Shown: positions 11,800-22,813 of the stretch, piece after piece
Layout: each line of letters begins with the position of its first letter
Numbering within the stretch: the stretch's first letter is position 1
Assembly (NCBI GenBank): GCA_016081115.2
Contig: CM071935.1
Location: 28,630,075 to 28,694,074, forward strand
DNA: 64,000 nt
DNA from: Rehmannia glutinosa
Lineage: Eukaryota > Streptophyta > Magnoliopsida > Lamiales > Orobanchaceae
Direction of reading: 5' to 3'
Position numbers and translations under genes: made by a program
Notes under the pieces: generated by a model
Seen by the model: the letters and a program-made list of their open reading frames with translations, nothing else
Database searches by the model: none
Told to the model about the DNA's origin: nothing

Positions 11800-11813
11800 A
11801 TTTCCCCCTTTTT
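11800..11813 (-). other. element D polypurine tract
   Basis: On the minus strand, AAAAAGGGGGAAAT lies directly before the LTR start. The equivalent tract in C is at 58974-58987. The 291 bases from here to 12104 hold no coding sequence. Confidence 0.75.
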
Positions 11814-12104
11814 GATGATGACAAAACTTAAAACATTCATACAATAATTAAACAACAAAGATACGTACAGACAATGTAGAATCACAGAATGTATGCGTAG
11901 AATCAATCTTTTATTGATCATAACATTCTTGTTCTTTACACAGCTGTTTACAGAGTGTATCAGAGCTTAAACAGAGCTTAAGGTAACCATGCTATTCTAT
12001 ATCTACGCAAGTATAGAAATTCTACAATTTTATTCGATGTACAAAAGACTTACATAAAGATGCATTTACATAGTAAAATACATGAAGGGGTGGACATCAG
12101 CACT

Positions 12105-15100
12105 TCATCTCCTTCGCTGCCTCTTTCTTTCCTCATCAACTCTGTCTTCTTCTGATCTATTTCTCTTCTTCTCTTCTTCAGCTGCTTTCTTTTTCTCATA
12201 TGCTTTTCTGGCAACTTCATCTCTTCTTTTTCTTTCTTGTCTTTCTTCCCACAGCTGAGTTTGTCTTCTATTTTCTTCTTCGATTCTCTTCACATACTCA
12301 ACATTGTTCTTGGCCACTTGCAGGTTGGCTACTTCGTCGAATCTAGCCCAATAGATCCCTCCTTTCTTGCTTGGATCTGTATATTCAATGTTTTTGGGCA
12401 GAGATCTAGGTCTGAAACCTCTTCCTCCTCCACTGCTTCCTCCTCTGCCTCTAGGCGTGTATTGTACTGGGGCCTTCTTTTTCCCAGCTGAGTGACCAGC
12501 AGAGAGACCAGCAGAGTGACTGCGAGTAGTCTGCTGCCTGTCAGCTTCTTCACATAGCTTGAGGCCTTTTTCCAAATACAAATCCCAGGCTTGAGCATGG
12601 ACATATTTGCGAAGTAACCCTCGGATGCGAGCGTCTTGAAATCATCAACAGATCTTGGCTCGGTTCCGACGTCTGAAATGGCATTAGTGTCTCTTCCTGC
12701 CGGAATGTCTCCATATTGTTTTAGTATATCCGTCACTCGGGCATCTATCTTTCCTTCCACCTCCTTCATCCCTGCTTCTACTTTTTTTTGCTTTTCAGCC
12801 CTTGGTACTGCGGAGTGTTGGAGTGGCAGAGTCACTGGGAGTTTGCTGATGATATCAGCTGTGACAAGTCCTTGTTGGGGGGTTTTTGCAATCATCAGGG
12901 TCATATCTTTCGAACCTTCCCCCTTAACAGATTTTCCCTTCTTCTCTCTTCCTAGTTCTTCAGCTGTCTTCTCCTTCATAGCTGCGTCCTTCTTCTCAGC
13001 TTCAGAACCTTTCAACGCCTTTAGGTATTCCTCTTCCCCCTTTTTGGCATCATCAAAGGAGAGAGGAACCCCTGGAAACAAGCTAGCAATCATGAAGTCT
13101 AAGCGGGTGATAGCTGAGTTATGCTTCGAATCTGCTGCAGAGTATGCTGCACGAAATTCGGAGTGGGTGGCGTTGGATTCAGCTGTCACCAGCTTCATTT
13201 CAACCATGAGGAGGCTGAATTTCCTCTCCATGTTCTCCTCTACGCGCATAAGCTCTTCTTATTAAATTCACGCAGCAGCTGCATCTGTGTGTTGTGAGAT
13301 TCATGCATTCGATCGATGTTTTCTTGCATTCTTCTCTTCACATCAGCATTCTCAGCCCGCCAGACTAGCAATTTATTGAACAATGTCCTGAAGTATCGAG
13401 CTTATTCTACGCGCATTGTCTACTGTTGTTTCCACCATTCCCGGATCCTGACAATTATTCCTTGCAGATCGGCAGTTAGATTTGCGTCTCGGTTATCCAG
13501 TCTCATGTCCAGTGAGGCCTGGTGCATCACCATCTTCTCTATCTCTGCAAATATGGCCTTGAAAACTTCTTGAACCTCAGCTGTCACTTCTGTCTCAGCT
13601 GGCGGCCAAGCAGCGTCAAAGTCAAAGTCTGTTGGGACGATGGTGTCTATTGGAATAACGGGATCAGGTTTATGAAAACGTTTTTGATCTCTAGCTGATT
13701 CTTCAAGAAGGCTAGGCAGCTCTAGAGAAAAGGGAAATGATTCTTCAAAAGGATCATCACGGGCAACGGGAATCTGCTCAATGATAACTTGTGCTCGTGA
13801 AGTTCCCGGTGGAGTCGTTCCTGCTGCAGCTTGGGGAGCCTCGCGTGATTGACTCTGTTTGTTGCGGGTCTGTTGTGGAGTTGACCCGGGTGGCCGAGCC
13901 TCATTTGTCTCAAGCCGTTGGTCTGTTGGTTTTCCATATGAGTTGACTGGTCCTCGGCCATATCAGTAGCGTCATTGGACGATGATGAGATTTGCATGGG
14001 TGGCTCATCATCAAAATTAAAGGTTTGGCGAGTAGCCTTAAGGTCGGTCTTACTCGTGCTTGGGAGAACATCCTCAGCTGAGTCTTTTGGATCGGCAATA
14101 GGGGATGACTCAGCTTCGTCTTCACCTTCAGATCCCAGAAAGGTTACATCAGGATTGTCTTGGGAATCGTGAAGAGCACTTATCTCCTTTTCAGATGGAT
14201 CAATGATAGTAGGAGGGATGTTCTGTGCTTCCGTCTCTTTACCCCGGGAAGTCTCAACCTCCCGTTGGCCTTCATTACCTCCTGCAATCTCAACTGCAGC
14301 GAGGCCTTGGACAGTCCCTTCGACAGTGTCAGCTGTCTTGGGGTCTTCTGAGGTGGCATCCACTGGAGTCTCAACTCCATGGATTGCACTTTCATTGCTC
14401 AGAGTGTTAACTCCCAGGGCAATTCCTTCATGTTCCTCGACTGCATCAGCAGCGTCATTGGTCTGCGCAGAGCGATTGGCACTTCACCGAGGCAGTCTCA
14501 AGCCTCAACGCCCGAGCCTCGTCATGACAACTTCTTTGTGTATCCATTTGTTGTTCCTTCTCCACTTCGCCTCCAAGATTCGTTGTGGAGTCATTTGCAA
14601 ACATCCTTCGACCTTCTTTGCGGTGGAGGGAGTATCCCCTCGGTGGCACACACCGGTGAGTGACTTGGAATGGGGTCACTCGTCTCCGGACTCGGCTATT
14701 CCCTTTGAGTATTCGGCCATTGGGGCGGTGGTAAGACGACTTCATTAGGGGTTGGCTCGATTGGGGTCCCCACATTCCCGGTTTCACCGCCAGTTCCTTT
14801 AACACCTTCTTCTCGAGTGAGCATGGGAAGTGGTGGCGGCGACATGATGGCAATATGTTGCACCACTCCCATCGGGTCAAGTTCGATTGTGATCCGGAAG
14901 ACTCCAGTCCTTCCATCGGCTTTTGCTCATGTAAGATCCTGGATTTCTCGCATGGCTTGCTTTGCATTTCCAATTCTTCATTGCGGCGGCAGAGGTCCGA
15001 GATCATCATCGCTCTCTCGACAAAGATATCAAGGTGTGGATGAGTATGAACAGTGGTTCGATTAGAGGGCGATCATCGACTTTCTCACGAGCTTGACTTT

Positions 15101-16746
15101 CTCGCGATCTCGCTTCTCCTTGTCTTTGAAGATCCGCAAGATATCGTGCGATTTTCTTCATCCGTGCTTGGACCACGATGGTCAATCCGAGAAATTCAAC
15201 AGCTTCTTCTTCTTCTTCTTCAATAAACTCCGGTCTTTGGAATTTCCTGGATCGACTCGCCTTCCACTTCCTCCATTCTCGCATATGATTTTGGATGTCC
15301 GGATATGGTGGGGATAGGATCATCACGTCATCATCTTCTTGCTGTCCCTCGTTCTCGGGGATTGAAGGTAGCAAACTTTGGTGCTCCACACCTCGGCAGC
15401 ATTGCGGGGAGGGGATACAACCTGTCAGCGGGAGAGTTTGCTTTCTCGGCTACTTCTTGTGTCTCGGTTGTTCGACTACAATGTGTCTTCAATTTGCCTC
15501 TCTTTGATTGGCTTCAAGCAGACTTGGCGTTTCATCAATAATATCGGGAGACTCTACTTCTCCCGAGTTGTCTCCGCTGATCTGTTCGGTGAGTGGCGGA
15601 CTCAGCTATTTTCTCAAGCTCTGATCGCTTGAAAAGTCTTCTCCTTTTGGTCCTTACCAGAGGAATTTCTGGTTCGGATGCAGTTTCCTCCGAGTCCTGG
15701 GCGGCGGGGGCCGGTGCTGTTCTCTTTTTCTGAGGATTTGGCTTTCTAGGCTTGTCAGTCCTCCTTTTCTTGACAACCGGAGAAGGTATTTGAGGTTCCT
15801 TCTCCGCTGCGGCTGCAGGGGCAGGTGACTCGGCTGCAGGGGCATGCGCATCTTTTGTTTTCTTTTTCTTTGCTGCAGGGGCCGCAGTCTTCTTTGTAGC
15901 TGTAGGGGCAGCCTTCTTCTGGGGGGAGGAGGAGACAACTGTTTCTTCAGGGCCAGCTGATTCCCCCTCACTCGTATCAGCCCTTTCGGCGTATGCTCGC
16001 TTCTGTGCTCCAGAAAGGTTAGACCGGAACATTTTCTTGTTTACATGGAACGCCATTCCGTGTCGAAGAGGGACTCCTTTAACTTCCATCATCCGGCCAA
16101 TCTCCAGTCCGTACCCCAGGGATCCTCCAAACGAACCATCCTCCTTGAAGGATTTATTCCCAATATTCTGGCAGAGTCTGCTGTATACAAACTCAGCCCA
16201 GTTCACCTTCTTCTCTTCAATGATCGCAGCCATTACGATCAGCTTAGTTTTGGACAGCTGGTTAAAGCTTCCAAATTTGATGTCTATGCATTTGGCAACA
16301 ATGTCCAACAGTTTGTGGTAGTCCTCCTTCAACAGCTTCTTGTCAGCTGTGTAGACAACCTTCGCAGCACAGTCGGGTTTGGCTACTTCCTTCCACGCAG
16401 CAGCCAAGTTAATATCAGCTTCATAAATCTCCGGCACTCCTTCCACCGGCAACAAACAATGTTCTGCCAAATCCTTGGCAGTTATGGTGAAGTCTTTCCC
16501 GTGAACAGAGGACTTGATGCCCTCATCGTGAACTTCGGCATTCACATAGAACTGTGCGACCTCCTACACGTAGGTCATCTGAAACTTCATCGACAAAAAG
16601 GGTTTCAGTCCTGATTTCTCCAACTTCTCTGCTATTTTCTTCACAAGGGTTTCGTCTAACCTTTGTTTGATCATGCCCTCGAAATCCACAGTAGATCCCG
16701 TGTGGATTTACTTTCCCAATTTGACGAAGTCGTACGTAGATGCCAT
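12105..16746 (-). pseudogene. giant additional ORF of element D (basic, coiled-coil, RGG-box protein), broken
   Basis: About 1,540 codons lie between pol and the 3' LTR. The start ATG (16744-16746, MASTYDFVKLGK) is the same as in C. Parts in order: an N-terminal domain of about 240 residues (FYVNAEVHDEG, LLDIVAKCIDIKFG, KLIVMAAIIEEKK) resembling putative plant transposon proteins; an Ala/Lys/Pro-rich basic region with nuclear-signal-like runs (KKRRTDKPRK, RTKRRRLFKR, about 15950-15560); acidic and low-complexity segments (about 15390-13700); a coiled coil (about 13570-12700); an RGG box (RGRGGSSGGGRGFRPR, 12405-12452); and a charged Lys/Glu/Arg helix to the stop at 12105. Two stops near the start, where C has Gln and Glu codons, and several frameshifts break it. 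No signal peptide or membrane anchor is seen. The role is unknown; nucleic-acid binding is an inference. Confidence 0.65.
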
Positions 16747-17287
16747 TTCTCGAAGATTTACCGAATGAAACTTTGAAAAATAAACTTTGAAAATTTGTAG
16801 GGTTTTGAGAGTAAAAATGCTTTCTTTGCTCTTGAGAGAGATGAACAGTTTTGGTAAAGTGAGAGAAAATCGGACAAAATGGTATATGTATGGGTTATGA
16901 AAGGACGTGCGGGTGGTTTTTGAAATTTAATCAAGATCAACGGCTCAGATTTTGCACGCCGATTGGCATTTAATTTCTTGCATTTAATGCGGCATCATTT
17001 ATATCCAATCATAATCTTGGTGTGCAGCTTTTGACTGTACACGTCATAATTATGCTAACGTCATTCTTAAAAAAACATTCCCGCTTAGTAAAAACGACTA
17101 CGTTTTTGTCACTTTGCTCATAAATGACTCAGCTGATTTAACTTTTCTCTTTGCACATAGGTACTCAACTATCAGCTAACTTGATGCAGCTGATTCTCCG
17201 ATACGGCTGATTCACTTAGCTGAATCAAGAGTTCAGCTCTTTTTCATCTTTTCATGTTCCATCTCTTTTCTTTGAGTCTTCTGAGTG
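16747..17287 (-). other. spacer between pol and additional ORF of D
   Basis: About 540 bases carry no supported reading frame. The equivalent in C is 53739-54253. It may be the leader or internal promoter region for the additional ORF, but no motif was recognised with confidence. Confidence 0.5.
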
Positions 17288-17846
17288 TCAACTCAGCTCA
17301 ATTAACCCTAATTCATGCTTGAGTTCTTCAAATCTTGATTCACATAATGGTTTTGTGAATATATCAACTAACTGTTTATCAGTTGAGATATATTTCAAGG
17401 TGATGTCCTTCTTTTCAACATGATCTCTTATGAAGTGATATCTGACATCAATGTACTTTGTTCTTGAGTGCAATACAGGATTCTGAGTGATTGCAATTGC
17501 ACTTGTGTTGTCACACATGATTGGAATTTCCTTTTCTTCAACTTCATAGTCTCTCAGCTGCTGTCTCATCCATAAGACTTGGGCACAACAGCTGCCCGCA
17601 GCTATGTATTCTGCTTCAGCTGTGGCGGTGGCTATTGAATTTTGCTTCTTGCTAAACCAAGAAATTAATCTATTTCCAAGTATTTGACATGTACCTGAGG
17701 TACTCTTCCTGTCAACTCTACATCCAGCATAGTCAGAGTCTCAGTAACCAATTAGCTTGAATCCACCTTCCTTAGGATACCATAAGCCAACTTCTTGGCT
17801 TCCTTTCAAATATCTCAAGATTCTTTTGGCTGCAGTCATGTGGGAC
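17288..17846 (-). pseudogene. element D pol, RNase H C-terminal fragment
   Basis: This is the end of the Copia polyprotein. On the minus strand it reads from MTAAKRILRYLKG through DSDYAGCRVDRKSTSGTC, SWFSKKQNSIA, CDNTSAIAI and HSRTKYIDVRYHFIRDHV to DIFTKPLCESRFEELK at the stop (17288). An in-frame stop lies just before DSDYAG. The upstream half of RT is at 25796-26600 on the other side of E, and about 180 residues of RT, including YVDD, are absent. RNase H removes the RNA strand during reverse transcription. Confidence 0.85.
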
Positions 17847-18539
17847 TATCTTCACTTTTGTCTACAAAAAGAAGATGACAAGATGTAGAAATATTGTACA
17901 AAAATCAAAAGTAAATCTTGCTGTCAAAAATTTCAAACAGCATAACTTTGCTGTCACAAAATAGCATAGGGCGACCGGTTGCCCTATTGAAGATTTCGAC
18001 CGTTTAAAAAAATTAGTGCGATCCAGGTACAGGTCGTTAGGGAGGTCGACCGGTCGACGGGGGGTGCGACCGGTCGCCCTAGGGTGCGACCGGTCGGCCC
18101 CCTGCTTGACCGGTCCCCCTCTTCGTTTTTACGAGTTCAGAATGTTTTGTTTCATGTTTTCTTTTCTTCAGGTACCGGTCGACGTTTTGGGCGACCGATC
18201 GACCTCCAAATTGAAATGTTGTCCGATTTTTTTCAAAAATAAACTTCAAGAAATACTCCAAAAAATTAGTAAAAATATTTTAAATCACTTAGGAGTATTT
18301 GGACAACATTTATAAACATAGTTTTGGTGTAAAAACCAATTTAAACAAAACCATCAAAAGTGTTGTCCATTTTTATCAAAAAATAAATTCTAAGAAATAC
18401 TCCAAAAATTAGCAAAAAAACATTTTAAATCATTTATGAGTATTTGGACAACATTTATTAACATTGTTTTGGTATAAAAACTCATTTAAACATAATCATC
18501 AAAATCTTGATAAAAACATTTATCTAACAAACTCCCCCT
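17846..18539 (-). repeat. element E 3' LTR, truncated (left)
   Basis: Only the U3 part matching 25136-25795 is left. The junction with D at about 17846 shares the short sequence CTATC with the intact LTR, which suggests a microhomology-mediated deletion. It contains the GACCGGTC palindrome cluster (about 17968-18115) and the paired nested hairpins (18216-18454). Confidence 0.85.
18216..18454 (-). repeat. paired nested inverted repeats in E LTR U3 (left)
   Basis: Two tandem units lie at 18216-18309 and 18360-18454. In the first, ATGTTGTCC pairs with GGACAACAT and, nested within, AAATACTCC pairs with GGAGTATTT. In the second, the outer arm begins GTGTTGTCC and one inner base differs (TGAGTATTT). 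The same pair occurs in all four E/F LTRs. Confidence 0.8.
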
Positions 18540-19783
18540 TTTTGATGATTACAAACCAAAACAATTTTAGGAAGTTGATTTTAAAACAAAACCAATTTTC
18601 CGGTCTAAAACATCAAACCATTACAAGCAAGATTTATCATAAGTACAAACACAAAAGGATAGGAGCAAAGATTTTACAAAATTATTTTTGCACAAGCTCC
18701 CCCTATCAATATGCATATCAAGAACAAGTATACAAGCAACAACTAAAAGCTTAAAGGTTAGCTTTTACAACTTAAGCTTGAATATCATGAGCTTATAAGC
18801 TCCCCCTGTCACAAAAGCATCATAAGTCAAGTATAAAAGTCCATAATACATCACATGGACCAAGTATAATCCATAGCTTTTGGCTTTTAAGAGCTTTAGC
18901 TTATAGCTTTTCGTGCGAGCTTATTTACGCTTCTTTGAGCTTATGAGCATTTTTCTTGTTTCTCCCCCTTTGGAATCATCAAAAATAATGTTAGCACAAT
19001 AAAAACATCATTCAATTATATCAAAGTGCGCAATTTTATAGATTTATCGAGCATATTGAGCATTTAAGCTTAAATTCCGAATAAAGGGAAACAATTGCTC
19101 ATTTGATTTGTAAAAGCTCATTTGATTGATAAAACATGATCTCTATAAACTTATAAGACTTTTCAAATCAAGAGAATCATGTAGGTGATGAATTTTTCAT
19201 TGAAACATTTTGTCGAACACTTGGCGTGCATTGAATAAAACAATAGAAATATAACGCCTTTGGGATTCGTTTAAGCCAAAAATTTTCATCACCAATTTCA
19301 ATACCACAATATACATTCATCATCAATCATCATAAACAACATATCAATATAAGAATTTCAACAATATATTAAGATACAAGCACATTCTCAAGGGTTCAAC
19401 CCAATTGAGATTAAAAGGAGAAATTCTTACCATCTAATCGGTAAAGATGAACAATGATGATGATAATCGAGCCTCATGAAGTTCAAAATATAAAATATAT
19501 GCAATAAAACAACTTTGAAGTGAAATTTGTGTGAAAAGTGCGTAGGGGACGAAAAATAGACAAAATGAGCCAAAATGGCTGAAACTGAAAACAGAAACGA
19601 TTTAAACCATAAAATGGTGAACCGGTTGGGGGGGTGGGCGACCGGTCGACATCATGGGCGACCGGTCGGCCTTCCCCCAACCAGCCCAATGTTCTTTCTG
19701 TTTTTCCAAAATCCGAGTTTTTAACCAAAAATCCATTTTTTCGCCCCTAAGTTTTAAAAGCGTGCAAAATGCAATCATAGACC
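18540..19783 (-). other. element E polypurine tract and non-coding 3' region
   Basis: The polypurine tract (minus strand, AAAAAGGGGGAGTTT, about 18540-18555) adjoins the LTR. The next 1.2 kb up to the pol stop has no supported ORF. It contains several CTCCCCCT-type blocks near 18700, 18800 and 18960, which on the element strand are extra purine-rich tracts. It also has a GACCGGTC cluster at about 19618-19675. F carries a matching region at 39524-41032. Confidence 0.65.
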
Positions 19784-22700
19784 TCATTCAATATGCATTA
19801 TGCCTAACCGAGCTCGTATTGACGCAAAAGTCTCGGAAGATAGCGGTTTTGTAAAAATGTCCGCTAATTGATCTTGAGATGGTACAAAAGATATCTCAAT
19901 TTTTCGTTTTGAAACACAATCCCTTAGAAAATGATGTCGAATCTCAATATGTTTAGTACGGTTATGATGAACCGGGTTTTGACCAATGTTTATAGCGGAT
20001 ATATTATCACAAAAGATAGGAACACTTTCAAAAGAACATTTATAATCCGCTAAGGTTTGTTTCATCCAAAGAAGTTGTGTACAACAAAATGCCGCGGAAA
20101 TATATTCGGCTTTGGTTGTTGAAAGTGAAACACAATTTTGTTTCTTTGAAAACCAAGAAACTAGGCAATCACCTAGAAATTGACATGATCCGGAAGTACT
20201 TTTCCGATCATCAATATTTTCCGCATAATCCGAATCACTATAACCTTTAAGAGAAAAATTTTCATTCTTTGGATAGAATAAACCATATTGAATAGTGCCT
20301 TTCAAATATCGAAAAATCCTTTTAACAGCACTCATATGAGATTCTTTGGGATTGCTTTGAAAACGAGCACATAGGCATACGTCATGAAGAATATCCGGTC
20401 TACTTTCGGTTAAATAAAGTAAAATACCAATCATACCTCGATATTTGGATTCATCAACCGACTTGCCTTTTTCATCTTTGTCAATCTTGACGTTTGTTGC
20501 CATTGGGGTAGAGACGGTTCTTCCTTCTTCAATGCCAAATTTCTTCAAAAGCTCCTTTGTATATTTTGATTGAGAAATATAAATTCCTTCTTGGCATTGC
20601 TTAATTTGAAGTCCAAGGAAGAAGTTGAGCTCCCCCATCATGCTCATTTCAAATTCACCTTGCATTAACTTAGAAAATTTCTTGCACAAGGATTCATTAG
20701 TAGCACCAAAAATAATATCATCAATATAAATTTGCACTAATAAGCAATCTTGCCATTTTTCAAAAACAAAGAGAGTAGTATCAACTTTACCTCTTGTAAA
20801 ACCATTTTGCAAAAGAAAAGAGCTAAGTCTATCATACCATGCACGGGGTGCTTGTTTCAAACCATACAAGGCCTTTTTAAGTCTATAAACATCATTAGGC
20901 CTAGAAAAATTTTCAAACCCCGGAGGTTGTTTTACATAGACTTCTTCTTGAATAATACCATTTAAAAATGCGGATTTTACATCCATTTGGTAAAGCTTGA
21001 AATTTTTAAAACAAGAATAGGCAAGTAAAATACGAATAGCTTCTAAACGTGCTACGGGTGCAAATGTTTCATCATAATCAATACCTTCTTCTTGACAATA
21101 ACCTTGAGCTACTAACCTTGCTTTGTTTCGAACAATATTGCCTTGGTCATCGAGCTTGTTCGAAATACCCATTTTGTACCAATAATGGTTTGAGATGGAG
21201 GACAAGGTACTAATTCCCATACATCATTCCTTTCAAATTGATTCAACTCCTCTTGCATTTCTAAAAACCAATCCTCATCTTCAATGGCTTCCTTAGCATT
21301 TTTAGACTCTTTTTGAGATATAAGAGCTTTCTCGGCAAATTTTCCTCGAGTCATTACTTTATCAAGGGATCACCAATAATAAGATCTTTTGGGTGATCTC
21401 CTTAAATTTCAATGCTACGGGAAGATTCGAAGTATCACCTTTATCTTCTTGAGGAATATTTGAGCTTGAAGGTTGATCATTTTGAGTTTCATCTTGAACA
21501 ATGGGTTCAACAATATCCTCTTCATCACTTTCATCATTGGGTATCCTTTCAACACCCGAAGCTTCATTGAATTTGACATGGATGGATTCTTCAACAACCC
21601 CACTAGTCTTATTGTAAACCCGATATGCTTTGCTCTTGGTTGAATACCCCATAAATATTCCTTCATCGTCCTTAGGATCAAGTTTGTCTAATTGATCCTT
21701 AGTATTCAAAATAAAACATTTACATCCAAATATTTTGAAATAACTAATATTTGGAGTTCTTCCTTTCCAAAGCTCATATGGAGTTTTATTCATTTTAGGA
21801 CGAATATAAACTCGATTAATGACATAGCAAGCGGTACTTACATCTTCGGTCCAAAAATATTTTGGAAGTAAAAATTCATTGAGCATGGACCGACTCATTT
21901 CTTGAAGTGTCCGATTCTTCCTTTCGGCTACTCCATTTTGTTGAGGTGTCCTTAGAGCCAAAAAATTATGACTATATCCCTTGGTTTCACAAAAGACTCT
22001 AAATTCTCCGTCAAATTATCCACCTTGATCACTTCGAATAGACTTAATAGTATCTTCCTTTTCATTTTCAATAAGTCTACACAACTTAACAAACTCATTA
22101 ACGACATCGCTTTTATTTGTAAGAAATAGAGCCCAAGTATATCTAGAAAAATCATCAACTATAACAAAAGTGTAGTGTTTTCCACTTAGACTTCTCGTAC
22201 CAATATCCCCATACAAATCAAGATGAAGCATTTGTAGGGGTTTGGTAGTGGAAATTTCATTTTTGGGCTTAAAACTACTCTTAACTAATTTGTTCTTTTG
22301 ACAAGTGTCACATAAGCCAAGATTTTCAAAATTCAATTTGGGTAGTCCTTTTACATGTTGGTTTTTGTAAATAGTTTGCAAATTTTTGTATCCAACATGC
22401 CCAAGTCGCCTAGGCCATAAACTAGTTAAATCATTATTGGCGACAAGACAAGAAACATTCTGACTAACCAAATCACTTGTACAAATTTTGTAAAGATTAC
22501 CTTTTCTAATTGCTTCACAAATAATTTTATCATTTTTGGAAATAAGGCATTTTTCTTTATTAAAAACAACATTATAATTTGAATCACAAAGTTGGCTAAC
22601 ACTTATCAAATTGAACTTAAGCCCTTCTACTAAAAGAACATTACTAAGAGAGAAAGAAGAGTTACCAATTTCTCCATTTCCAAGAATTCTTCCTTTGCCA

Positions 22701-22813
22701 TTGCCGAACATGACCATACCCTCTTCTTGGAGCTTGATGTTGGTAAAAAGTTCTTTCTTTCCGGTCATATGGCGTGAACATCCGCTGTCCATGAGCCATT
22801 TTGATTCTTCCAT
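19784..22813 (-). pseudogene. element E pol: protease, integrase, reverse transcriptase, RNase H
   Basis: The parts read in order on the minus strand. Protease: DSG at 22781-22789 within MDSGCSRHMTG. Integrase zinc region: first His of the HHCC motif is Pro (LWPRRLGH), CDTCQKNK is kept. Integrase core: HLDLYGDI, IVDDFSRY and NGVAERKNRT. Then the RT of Copia type: WELV, GTKWVF, ARLVAQGYCQEEG, QMDVKSAFLNG, and YIDD at 20717-20728. Then RNase H: GYSDSDYAENIDDRKSTSG, DQLADIFTKPLS. Lesions: an in-frame TAA at 22016-22018, a shift near 21360 and a shift near 21200. Protease is in a different frame from gag. The last 478 codons are open, so this copy is relatively young. Confidence 0.9.

Noticed and set aside
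12636..13265. A long plus-strand reading frame opposite D's additional ORF
   Set aside because: It mirrors the real minus-strand coding sequence and has no recognisable domain. The minus frame is supported by homology to C.
12105..16746. Envelope-like protein
   Set aside because: The position matches so-called env-like ORFs, but I see no signal peptide, no convincing transmembrane segment and no cleavage-type motif. Basic, coiled-coil and RGG features argue otherwise.
17846..18539. A solo LTR of the E family
   Set aside because: It abuts E's polypurine tract and non-coding 3' region, so it is E's own truncated 3' LTR.
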